From Eucalyptus grandis (Eukaryota; Streptophyta; Magnoliopsida; Myrtales; Myrtaceae): 64,000 bases of DNA. This document shows positions 32,451 to 44,263 of the stretch, in pieces. The DNA is taken from positions 26,327,803 to 26,391,802 of the forward strand of contig NC_052619.1 in the NCBI RefSeq assembly GCF_016545825.1, given 5' to 3'. The notes under the pieces were generated by a model. That model was given only the letters and a program-made list of their open reading frames with translations, made no database searches and had not been told where the DNA came from. The first letter of the stretch is position 1; every line of letters starts with the position of its first letter. The translations under genes and the position numbers were made by a program.

Positions 32451-32519
32451 ATTATCTGACGACTGTTGCTTTATGAAAAAAACAGCTGGAGTAATCTCAA
32501 TATAATTGTGGCGATGGTG

Positions 32520-32850
32520 ACGATGATTTTAGAGTCCAAAATTATTGATTTGTCGAATTTATTCATATTTCAATTAACAATAAATCAATGTTGAACAAAT
32601 ATTTGTATCGATCATGCATCAAACTAATGCGGTAAATGTGATCTTCAACGAAGAAAAGTTGCAAGGCCAAATCATTAACTTTTTCAGGCAGACACACACA
32701 CACACACACACAATAATATTACTAAAAGATCTTATGATATCCTATGTTTTAGGCAAAGCGGTCCTTTTAACCCTTTCGAAATCATATAAAAAAAAATACT
32801 TAAGTACAACAATAACAAGAGACATATTTGAGTGAGCATTATCATCATCA
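32520..32850. repeat. Intergenic duplicate, copy 2, with (CA)n
   Basis: Partner of 27,930-28,270, with a (CA)10 tract at 32,693-32,712. No gene content is recognised. Confidence 0.75.
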
Positions 32851-33116
32851 AAATTGAAATCTGTAGGTTTTTACAATAGTTGTGAAAATTTCTTTCATGT
32901 GAATGCGACGTATATTAGTTTTTCAAAGTTACTTCAGTCGAAATCACGAGTAAAAGGAGTTACGTGACTTCTACTTCTCTAAGAATGACATTGCTTCAAA
33001 TAATCAAGCTCAAGGTTTGAATCTTCCATACACATCATGCATAAGTAACACATAAATCAAACGTAATTAGCCCTTTAAATATTTCATTTTCTCAAAAATA
33101 ATAATAAAATAAAAGA

Positions 33117-33300
33117 GAGAAGAAAATTTTCAAATGTGTGAATGCACTGTGAATAATGCAGCCAAAGTTAAAACACATGTGGAATAAGAGAGAAGAAAAT
33201 ATTCAAATCTGGCGTGTGAATGCATGGGACCAATGCAGCCAAAGTTAGATCACATGTGGAATAAAGAGAAAAGAAAATTTTCAAATCTAGAGTGTGTTTG
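33117..33300. repeat. Tandem repeat, 71-78-bp unit
   Basis: Units begin at about 33,117, 33,188 and 33,266 with gag(a)gaagaaaat(t/a)ttcaaat and include aatgcagccaaagtta and acacatgtggaataa. It is homologous to the array at 28,480-28,715. Confidence 0.85.
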
Positions 33301-33953
33301 TTTTAATTAGCAATTTTCAGAATGTTTTCACATTTTTCAACTTTGATTTATTTATGAAAACATAACGAAAATTTTCAAGTAATAAATAAAAAAGTTTTCC
33401 TAGGAATCCAAAGCTTAAACTAGAAAAGATGGTATGAACCATGTGCTATGTTATACTCCATCGAATAAGTTTTGTTTCAGAAAGAAATGTTGACTCGGGA
33501 CAAATAGCAATTTGAACCTGCCAATGATTTATCAGGTATGCTTACGATCTTACATTAAAGAAACTAAATCTTGTCAAGACAAATTTAAAAAAAAAAAAAA
33601 ATGGACAGAAAGGTAGTCAAGGACCCGTGGGGCCAATGAGGTGCGAGTTATCTTGGTTCTCTAGCTGTGAAACTAGTATAGGTTTGAGGGAGACGAGTTC
33701 AATTCGTGAACGTGAGTTAAAGGATTTCGTTTTTTGGTTACTTTAACAAAAATTAAAGCAAAAAAAAAAACAATTGACCGACGTCTAAAATAATAGTACG
33801 TGCGTGAGGGCTAGTGTACTTTAATGTGCACGTAAGAAAAAAACAAAAACAAACTCAAAATGATAGAACTTTCGAGTAGTGATAGTCATAATATGCAAAA
33901 GAAAGAAAGAAAACGAGGACATTTTTTCGACAAAAAAGAAGTCATGATATTCC
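33301..33953. other. Intergenic DNA, possible SINE-like piece
   Basis: Mostly AT-rich. Around 33,605-33,765 lies a GC-richer segment with a sequence like a polymerase III B box (gagttcaattcgtg at about 33,697) that ends in an A run at 33,761-33,770. The evidence for a tRNA-derived SINE is weak, with no clear A box and no target duplication. Confidence 0.3.
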
Positions 33954-33954
33954 A

Positions 33955-33994
<40 letters not shown>
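33954..33994. repeat. (GAAA)n microsatellite
   Basis: About ten uninterrupted GAAA units. Confidence 0.95.
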
Positions 33995-34557
33995 AGGGCG
34001 ATAACTCATTGATTTCAAATGCCATTTACTAGAGGGTTAATGGTATACCTTTAATAAATTTATTGTACATTAACAACAAAATCTCTAACCGATATATTTA
34101 TGATAAATTTACAATCAATTATTTTCTATTAAATTGAATTGAAACCACTAAAATTATAAATTGACACACATGTAATAAATGAAGAGTAAAACTCAAGATT
34201 GATACACATGTTATTTAACTCAGTAATTAAATGGTAAAATTTAACGAATGATTAAATGTATTAATTTGCCGTTTTTTTGTGATTAAAAAAATTAATTTGA
34301 GATAACATTATCATAGGTATATCAATTTGAGATTTCTCGTGATATTAACTCTTTACTGGAAGCCACAATCAAGGATTTTACTTGGGAGCTAATGGAGTAT
34401 ATTTTAACTGGGAGTATATTTTAACTGAGTTGATATTCCCAGTTAATAATATACTATGGGGAAAAGAAATCCAAAAACTAGTAATAATAAAAAATGGTTG
34501 GTCCCACGATCATTGACCGGTCAAATAGAACAGCTTTGACCAAATAAATATAATTTT

Positions 34558-34920
34558 TTCCTCGAGTGTGAAACGATGGAGCATTTTGGATCGCTTTTCA
34601 ATTGTTTGAACCAGCTTTAAAGTGACTAAGTTCCAAGAAGTCGCCTAATAGTTTGGCCTTGATTTTAGTTCCAAATACATTGATCCTTCGAGGTCGACTT
34701 TCCAACCGGAGATAATTTTGAAATTTCACAAAAACTGGTTTTACAGTAAGAAATGACTCCTTATCTCCATTCAAGATCATATTATTATTAGCAAAGTATG
34801 AGTGAGTACGGCCAAACAAAATTATGAGTGCGTAAACTTGATTTTCTTGTGCATCGGTTTAAATCTCAATTGCTTATTCTCTGCTGCAGAATTTTAGGGA
34901 AAACTTGCACTATCATCAGT
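34558..34920. repeat. Intergenic duplicate carrying the MITE-free site
   Basis: Collinear with 30,880-31,089 and then, without interruption, with 31,947-32,060. The junction at about 34,797-34,805 (aagtatgagtgagta) is the empty site of the 31-kb MITE. Confidence 0.85.
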
Positions 34921-36450
34921 CTGACTATGAAGAGGTGGGCCTTGCATGAGCTTTGTCTTTATCTTTGGAAAGAAACGAAGACCGGAAGCAAAGGAGAAGA
35001 TGCGAAGAAATGAAGGAAGAAACCTTCAGGCGCGATGTGTGGGGGTGGTGGTGGTGATTTGTTTTTGGGATTTATAATTTTTACCAAATTTTTTTAGACA
35101 AAAATATCCAAGTTTCGTCTTTTAGATCAATCATACTCTTGCCAGTTATCAAAAAATTGGCCGATCAGCAAGCTTTGACACCTATGTGAGATTGATTTTG
35201 TCATTTTAGGCAATTATTTGATTATATTCAGCTTAGGCTTTTTTTGTAAAACGAGTCTAATCCATCTCCTTGTTTAACATTTTCCCGAATAATAACAACC
35301 AAGCTGCCGTTTCTGTTTATATAAAAAAATATATAAAGAATAAAAAATGCCTTGGAATCGCTCAAGATATGAGCATATAGAAGGAACAAAGTGGTGGGGG
35401 CCACCTGCCCATCAAAATCAACTTGATCTTTTTTCCTTTTCTGGGCAAAGCCGCGTGGAGGGAGCTGGCACGAGACTGAGAGCAAACATTTTCTTGCGCT
35501 TTTGACTAAGAAACAAAGACAAAGAAAAAAAGGTGAGATATCATCAAATCACATGAAACTCATAATGATCGGTATAATGTGAATGCACTCAATTGACATT
35601 AGTGACGTTTATATGCTGCATAAATTTAGATAATAACAAAATAAGCTAAAATCTGAATTGCATTCCATGTTAGTGGATGCTTTACACTTTTGAAATACCA
35701 TTCTTCATTAAAATCTAAACGCAAAAATCCTTTTTTGGACTAAATAATTTGAATAGGATGTGTTCTTTTACACCTAGTCAAAGTCTTTCTTACAAGGGTT
35801 AATACCTTGAAAAATTATATATTTTACCAAATTTTTAGACAAAAATAACTTGTACATTTTGTCAAATTTATGGACTAATTTATTCAATCATAAAAACAAA
35901 AACTGATAAAGACAATTATACCCTCTAAAAATACCACCAAAAAAATCACAAAAATTGCTTTGGCTCCGAAATATAAAATTGATTTAGTCATTTTACGCAA
36001 TTATTTGATTATATTTACTTTTAAAATTTTTCGAAAAAACAAGTCTAATTTGTCAGTGCATGCTTTAACTTTTCAAAGTATACCATTGGGGTTTTTAGAG
36101 TCTAAAAAAAGATCCTCTTTTGAACTAAATAATCTGAATAGAATGTGTTGTTTTAGACCTAGTCAAATCTTTCTTACAAATTCTCATACCAAGCATCCAA
36201 TGCTTTTGAAAATGACTACCACTTTGATTTGATAGGGAATGACATCACCAAGCATATGAATTCGAAAAAAGCATCTAATGAATAATGCCCTAGTCGAGCA
36301 AAAGATCCATCACTCCAAAGTAATAGGAGATAAGCTACTGGTGTACCAATTAATCATTTAGAGGTGTTCTTCTAGAAAATTTCTCATGTCTTTGAATTTA
36401 TACATTAGAACCTACTGCATTACTTTCAATTGAACAAAAAGCTTGATCTA
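34921..36450. repeat. Duplicated intergenic block X, copy 2
   Basis: Partner of 23,385-24,850. The motif cluster around gactaaataatttgaatag, gtctttcttac and ctttgattt...tagggaatgacatc is itself present twice (35,735-35,800 and 36,120-36,240). A roughly 250-bp AT-rich stretch (35,800-36,050) separates the two. No gene is recognised. Confidence 0.7.
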
Positions 36451-38504
36451 TTCTCATGCCCGAGCTATGAAAAGGTAAAAGGCAATCCTTATCCAATTTG
36501 TAATTAGATTGCCTAATGCATAGAAAATGTGAAACCGATTGTTGGTGAAGTTGTGCTCATATCAAAGCCCTTCTCTCAAATCTGCACAAGTATCTACATA
36601 CATGGATGACTAATACATCTTTTGAAGGATATTACAATTGATTTATATGTCAAAGCTATCCTCTCGAGTTACCAGTCGATCCGCACTCTAAGTTCAGATT
36701 TCTTCATTCTCATTGTATATTGATTTATTGGAAGGCATGGCAAAAAATCATGCGAAGCTTAGCTACCAAAATAGTAGTATGCAACAAATCACGCTAGCGA
36801 CATTTTTCCCCGTGCCACAACACAGTTCTCAATAGGATCCCAAGCCGAGCTTGCTGAGCCCACCGGGCACCGCCTTCTTCTCTCCAATTTCCTGCCTCAT
36901 CCTCTCATCTGCCTTGCCCACAAAGCTGGAAATTAATATAATATTCTTTGTTGACCTTCAAAAAAGAAAGTCATGCCTCTGCGTGTAAAGAAAATACCGA
37001 GAAGATCTGATGGGGAGCAAATCCCACTGACTGCGAATGCCATTTCCTGGAAGCCACAGCCAAGTACTTTATTGGGTGGCCAATGGAGTAGCTTACCTTT
37101 TAAGATCTCGCTTCATCCTTCAGCACCTTCATTTCCCAAGCAAACACACCAGCACCTGCCTCCTTTTACCAAATTCTAATGGCTTCTTCTTCTTCTGTGT
37201 TAATTATTTCGCGACCAAAGAAGTGACATTGGCATTGAGGCTTGTTTTCAGAAAGCTCGCCAAAGGAATTGACAAAAAAATATTCAATTGAGATCACGGC
37301 TTGTTACATCGTTCAAAGTGGGTTGTAGTTAAAATAATTGGAAAAGGTAAAGCCTCGATTTCAAACAACACTACTTGTATTTTACTAAGCTGGGATCTTC
37401 CATATGTATCATGTGTAAATAACAGACAAAGTGCATAGGTCTAGTCTGGTGCATATTTCCTTTTTTAAAAAAAGTAATAAAATAAAATAGAAAAGATAAT
37501 TTTTGGGGACACGATGAGTTGAATGATGTAAACATGCACATGACTCCCTCATTCCATTCTTAAGCAAAAGATGGCTACTTAAAAATATGAAAATCAATTA
37601 ATGGGGAAAAAACATAATTGTATCCAATACGTGTTAAAAAATCTATTTTATGACTTATTTTTTGGGGACGCAATGAGTTGAATAAGCAAAAAATCTAAAC
37701 AATTTCCTACCTAATAATGTGAAAGATATGTTGCCATTCATAGAAGACGAAATATTGGAATGGAATATATCGGATTTGGGTTGAGAATGATAATTTTTTT
37801 TATTGCATACATAAATTTATAACTAATTTTTTTATATGCTTTGAATAATATTGAACTTTGGCAAATAAAATAAAGTAGGGATGTTCGATTCCCGATACAA
37901 TTCAATGAAATTGATCACTTTTTTTCTTTTTTTAAATCACTAAAGAGTATTCGTGCACAATGAGAAAGTAACAAATCTTAAGATATTAACGGAAGTGATG
38001 ATGAATGAAAAGTCATTATGCCATAACTTGTTATTCTATTAGATAAGATAGTGTTTAGTTCATATTTGATAAATTTTTTGAAGATATAAAAAATATATTT
38101 AGTTAGTCTAGTCCGATCCAATTTTCACTTTTAAAAATTAGGAATTAGATGTACATTTTCTGAAAATCGGACTCAATCGTCTGATTCGGTTCGGTTCGGG
38201 CAGTTCCAGATTTCGAACGGTTCATTTTGAACACTCGTAAAATAAAGTCACTTTCCGGTTTTTTTGTAAGACAAGAACAAACAATTTTAAAAATAAAAAT
38301 GAACGAAAGAAAACTTCTTGTCCATTTGCGAAAAATGAAAAGAAAAAACAAAAATGAAAAAGGCACTTTTCCTGACACGGTGGCACCGTGACGGTGCGAC
38401 GTTCGATGTTTCTCAGTCCGCATCGATTTCTTGACCAACTCCACGATAAAAGCATCACTCATCGCTCGACACGAATCCAAACTAAGCTCAGATTCTATCT
38501 TCCA
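36451..38504. other. Upstream region of TNL locus 3, with a possible TIR start relic
   Basis: At 37,172 an ATG opens MASSSSV, preceded by aaattcta, as at the 15.2-kb TIR exon, but no TIR sequence follows. It may be the stump of a deleted TIR exon. The rest is AT-rich. The last 110 bp before 38,505 are non-AT-rich and lack in-frame stops, so an earlier in-frame ATG at 38,406 is formally possible as a start. No convincing TATA box could be tied to a start site. Confidence 0.45.
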
Positions 38505-39001
38505 ATGTCGTCGTCGTCGTCTTCTCCTTCTCCTTCTTCTTCCAAAGCGAAATGGCCCTTCGACGTCTTCCTCAGCTTCAGAGGGGAGGACGTCCGCCAG
38601 GGCTTCCTCGCTGACCTCCACAAGTGTCTGCTTCATGGCGAAATCAACGCCTACATCGACAGCGAGGACTTGAGGCGCGGGGACGAGATCTCGCCCACCC
38701 TCATGAAGGCCATCGAGGAGTCGCGGATCGCCGTGCTCGTCTTCTCCGAGGACTACGCTTCGTCTAGGTGGTGCTTGGACGAGCTGGTGAAGGTGATGGA
38801 GTGTAGGAGGCTCAAGGGACAGCGGGTGCTGCCTGTGTTCTACAAAGTGAAGCCCGGGGATATTCGAGGGCTGAGAGAGAGTTATGGCGATGCATTGGCC
38901 AGGCACGAGGAGAAATTGGGAAAAGATTCTGAGAGAGTGAAGAAATGGAGGCAAGCTCTTACTGAAGCCGCCGATTTGTCCGGTTGGCCTTATGTCGATG
39001 G
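38505..39001 (+). CDS. Locus 3 exon 1: TIR domain
   Basis: MSSSSSS then KWPFDVFLSFRGEDVRQGFL opens a canonical TIR. LRRGDEISPTLMKAIEESRI covers the BB-loop side, and VLVFSEDYASSRWCLDELV carries the catalytic glutamate after WCLD. It ends LSGWPYVDG. The start at 38,505 was chosen because a Ser-rich leader followed by the FDVFLSF strand is the usual TNL start; an in-frame ATG at 38,406 would add 33 residues. The exon ends in phase 2. The expected donor position reads gg|gcaatc, while locus 2 has gg|gtaagc at the same place. Confidence 0.88.
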
Positions 39002-42000
39002 GCAATCACAGTAATCCTCTTCGACCCTGTAAAAGAATTTGAATTCTCTAATTTTGTTGATACATGATGGCATCGATTGTGCGTTGGACTTGAGTAATGT
39101 TTTGGACTGTTGAAGAGTGATTGTTTCCTTCGGTTAGTTTTAGTTAGTTCAATGGATTGTATGTTTTTGTTTATTCGTGTTCTTTTTGCTCCTTTGTTTT
39201 GGCAGAGATGAGACCGAGTTCATCGAGAAGATCGTCAAAGAGATCTCGAATATAGTAGCACGAGCACCCTTGAGTGTTGCCAAGTATCCCGTCGGTGTAG
39301 GTTGCCGGGTAGAAAAAGTAATGTCGCTGTTGAATATGGGCTCAGATGATACTCGGATCATAGGAATATGGGGAAATGGAGGTTTAGGGAAGACCACTAT
39401 TGCTAATGATGTCTATAACAGAATTTATAGTCAGTTTGATGGGTGCAGCTTTCTTGCAAATGTTAGAGAAACTTCCGGTAGATCTGATGGCCTAGTTCAT
39501 TTGCAAGAAAAACTGTTACGTGAAATATTATGGAAAGAAAGTATAACGGTCTTGAATGTGCATGGAGGCGCTAATCTGATACGAGATAGACTTCGCTGTA
39601 GGAGGATTCTGCTTGTTCTTGATGATGTGGATCATGAGGATCGCTTAAATGCATTAGCTGGAGAATGCGCATGGTTTGGAAAAGGGAGTAGGATCATCAT
39701 TACGACAAGAGATAAACAAGTACTAACTTATTATCCGAAATATTGGGTATATGAAGTTGAACCATTAGATCGAGATGAAGCTTTTGAACTTCTGAGTTCA
39801 TATGCTTTAAACCAGACAAACGACATAAGCAGGGATCTCATACATGATATTTTGGGCTATGCTAAAGGTCTTCCCTTAGCGATTGTGGTCTTGGGTTCCT
39901 TTTTATGTGGTAGAAGCAGAGGGGAATGGGAGAGCACATTGCGTAAAATTTCTAAAAGTCCTATGAAAGATATAAACAGTGTTCTCAAGATAAGTTTTGA
40001 TGCACTAGAGGAGAATGAGAGGAACATCTTTCTTGACATTGCTTGCTTCTTTAAGGGGAGGGAAATGAATTATGTAACCAGAGTTCTTGATAGCTATGAT
40101 TTAGACACATTAATTGGGATTCAGACTCTTATAGAGAGATCCTTAGTAACAATTGAGTATGACAGCAAAGTGCAAATGCATGACTTGATTCAGCTTATGG
40201 GTCAGGATGTCGTTAAAAAGGAGTGTCCGAATGACCCTGGTAAACGGAGTAGATTATGGTGCTACGATGATGTTAATGAAGTATTGTCGGCGGCTACGGT
40301 GAGAGCTTCTCATGAAACCACCAATAATCTTATCTTCTTTAATTTACATGTTATTACTGAATTGCGGTTGGTTATAAATGTTTATTTTCTTTTCCTTGAT
40401 AGGGAACCAGTGATGTTAAAGGCATAGTGCTGCAGTTGTGGAGACCAGCAAAGCTACACATCAGTCCCAGTGCTTTCACGCACATGAGGAGACTGAAATT
40501 GCTCATACTTTCGAATGCACGAATCAGCGGAGGTCCCGTATGTCTTCCTGATGATTTAAGGTGGCTTGAATGGCATAGATGTCATTCAGCCACTTTGGAG
40601 TTTAGTGCTGGTCCAAAAAAACTTGTTTGCTTTGATGTGAGTGGCAGCCAGATTAAGAAATTGAGAGGATACATAAAGGTACGTCATAAATGCTTTAATT
40701 GACGGTTTTCATTTTCGGCGCATACAAATTGAATTTATCAAAATCTTGTTCAGCTGTTCTTTTTAATTTGCAACGTTTTAGGAATTTGAAGTTTCTGAAT
40801 TTTTAGCCACTATAAGTTGCTGCTTTGTGTCCCTGACCTTTCAGAGGTGCCAAATTTAGAGGTATTAAACTTAAGTAGGTGGTCAACCCTCAAGGCTTCC
40901 AAGCATTGCCAAGTTAGCTAATATTAATTTGAGTGATTTACCAACTCTTCATGGGTTAGGTTACCATCTAGTGTTAGTTTTTCTAACTCTTATTTGATTT
41001 GGTTAATGATGTTTTGAAATCACTTTTGATTTAACAATTTACCAATATTTAATTTGCAGATGTTATAAGAATGTTAAAGTTTCCAACTCTTACAAAAATT
41101 ACTGAATTTTATTTGTGTCGATTTACCAATGTTTACATGATTGTCACTTAAACAAGTTGGATCATTCCCCAAGCAAATGTGGTAAGTTATGTGAATAGTT
41201 GATACTTTTGAAACAACCAAATAAAAGTTAGTGAGTGATTCAAATAGGAGAGTGTAACTTAATCACCACAAATGATGGCAATTGTAATGATGTTAGTAAT
41301 ATTCAACATAATTAGTAATTTCATAGAAGAGTGGTGATGTTAACATGCTAGTAGGCTTTCCAAATTAACCTTGTTATACTATTGAAACAGTGGGTACTTC
41401 TGAAACAATGGTAATTAACTCAAATAAGTGTTGATAATTTTGGATATGAGTTATTAACCTTTTCCAGTTGGTAAGTTGCCACAAATGTCAGTAAATTATC
41501 GGATTGGTTTGTACCTTGAAGCAATCAAATAAATATTGATAACTAACTCAAATATCTATTGGTATTTTCATGTAAGAGTTCTTAAATTAGCTCTGCATAT
41601 AATTGTTGGTAAAAATTAGTTGGTAATTTAGATAATTGGTAATTTAGTATAGGACTTAGTTCAACTCATCGATAACTTCAACAAATAAATATCGGTAAAT
41701 TATAGAAACAACTTCAATTTTTATAAACAATCTAATAATCGTTAGTAAGTGGACTCAATTAGCAGTTGATAATTTTCTAGAACAAATAGTATCTTAAACG
41801 AGTTGTTAAGCTGACAAATAAACATTCATAGATTATTAAAACAGTTTACAATTTCAAAACACTAGAAAAAACATTAGTAGTGATTCAAATAAAAATTGGT
41901 TATTTTTTTTTTAAATTGTAAATTTAACACATTGGTAACTCAAACAAATAAATGTAGTATAGAAAAAATGGTTGGTGATTCCAAATGAAATAAACATCGG

Positions 42001-44198
42001 TACAAGGACTCAAACAAGAGTTGGTAGTTTTATATAGTCATTTGTAGTCCAAATGTTTTTAAAGACCCTTTCCATGAGAGAATTGAGAAGGCACGGTTTC
42101 ATAACTCCTTGGATGACATAAATCACATTTAAGAAATAATAATACTAATTGATCAATTATATTCAACTCGTATTTGACAAATAAATAAAGGTAATAAATC
42201 AACAAAAAATTCATCCTCACACCTTGCAGCTCGTACTGTGAGTTGACCGTAATTCTTGAACCCATTTACTATAGAGAACATATCGTAAAGATCTATAGAT
42301 AATTTATGTTTGTTTCTTTCCCTTGTTTGATATTCAAGAGAAATCATAAATCTAGAATATCCAAAAACTTTTTCTTTCATATACAATGAAAGGAGTTTGA
42401 AAGAAGTGGTTAATGATAGATTAATTACATCGTCATTTACAAATAAATGAATATAATAAAACTACCCATCATGGGAAAAAAAGGGAAATCTATAATTGGT
42501 GAGTTTTATTACATGACTATGTATATTTCATTGACAAATTAACTCTACATTTGAGGCCCAGACGTTTATTGCATCATCGATCCAGACTCCTTTGCGGCTT
42601 CATGTTAGGTGGAAACAGATCGCCCAACTTGTGTGATTGAGGGGATGAATCTAACATGATTACTTTCTTGGCCCAATCACTTCGGCCATTCCATGGCCTT
42701 CCATTCAACATAGGAAACTGGCCTCAAAAACGAAAATCAGTCGATTAGAATATTGGGCGGTCGGACTTATTCATAGGCGGCTCATGTGAAACCAAAAGAA
42801 ACGGGCAACTGGCCCGTTCGATTAAACGCGTGGAGAAGATACTACTTATCGACAGTAAACTTACGAATGATGGTGAAAAATTATTCAGTATAGTTTCTCG
42901 CTTAGTGATTTCCGTTGTGGTGGGGCTTTCCCATTTAAAATCTATTCGAGTTAGAAACATGTTTGTGGGCTTTGGTCGGAGCTCATTAGGGAGACCAAAA
43001 AACCAAAGTCCTACTCATTTTTCCAAGCCTCGCACGGTGGGCACAGGTTATTGCCGAAGTGCTTCCAAATGATGGACGAGTCATTCGAGGCCCGAAGTTT
43101 TAAGAATTGTACTCATCGATATAACGTGTCAAAAACCAAAGTCTTACTCATTTTTTTTTTTCAAATAATCAGTCACTATTCTATGTTTAATAGTCATATC
43201 AAACAATTAGGAGTCACATTTAACGTAAGCCCTTGCCATGAGTAGCTTTTCATTTTCATAGCTATTTACATTTGCAGAACTTAATGACTGCACTGATATG
43301 TTTTTGCAGGATTTTAGAATGTTGAAGGACATCAATTTCAGTCAATGCAATTTCCTGACTCGTGTTCCTGACATTTCATGGGCTCCAAATTTGGAGAGAT
43401 TGGATTTCGATAGCTGTGAATGCTTGGTGGAGGTTGATCAATCCGTCGGATATCTTGACAAGTTAGAATTTTTATCATTAAGTTCGTGCTCTAAGCTTAG
43501 TATCTTTCCTAGCATACTCAAGACAAAATCTCTTCGCAAACTTTATCTCTCCGGTTGCTCTAAACTCAAGAAGTTCTCTGATATTCTGGTAAAGATAGAA
43601 CATCTAGAGGAACTTTATCTAGAAGGAACAGCTATTAAAGAACTCCCTGCATCCATTGATAATCTTGTCTCTGTAAGGCGAATACATTTAGTGAACTGCA
43701 AAAGTCTCATAAGGCTTCCATCAAGCATTTATAAATTGCAAAATCTGAGCGACCTGTATCTTAAGGGTTGCTCAAATTTTATCATGTTTCCGAAGAACTT
43801 GGAGGATCCAACTGATCTTGATGGTGGCTTCGGATTCCCAAATCTAGACAGGCTAGATCTTGACGGTTGCAATTTATCAGGGTTAGATTTCCTCGAGGGT
43901 TCTTCCAATTTTCCCAGATTGAGGTACGTAAATCTTAGAGGGAACAAGTTCACTCATATGCCGAGGTGCTGCCGCAAATATGATAATTTGAAAGACTTGT
44001 ATCTGGATAATTGCGAGCAACTGCAAGAGATTCCTCAGCTTCCATCAAATATCCGGATCATAAGAGCAAATAATTGCAGATCTCTACAAAAACTCCCAGA
44101 TTTTTCGAGTCGCTCCAACTTCTCCAAAGTTAACTTCTCTTCATGCTGTGGATTATCACGGAAAGGGTTCGATCTGCCTGGTGTGTCAATACTCGAGG

Positions 44199-44263
<65 letters not shown>

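Noticed and set aside
33605..33770. tRNA-derived SINE candidate
   Set aside because: A B-box-like motif and a terminal A run are present, but no convincing A box, no cloverleaf and no target duplication could be found.
38145..39005. 286-codon open frame on the minus strand opposite the locus 3 TIR exon
   Set aside because: It is the shadow of a GC-rich, strongly coding TIR exon on the plus strand. The translated product has poly-Arg/Lys and no domain.
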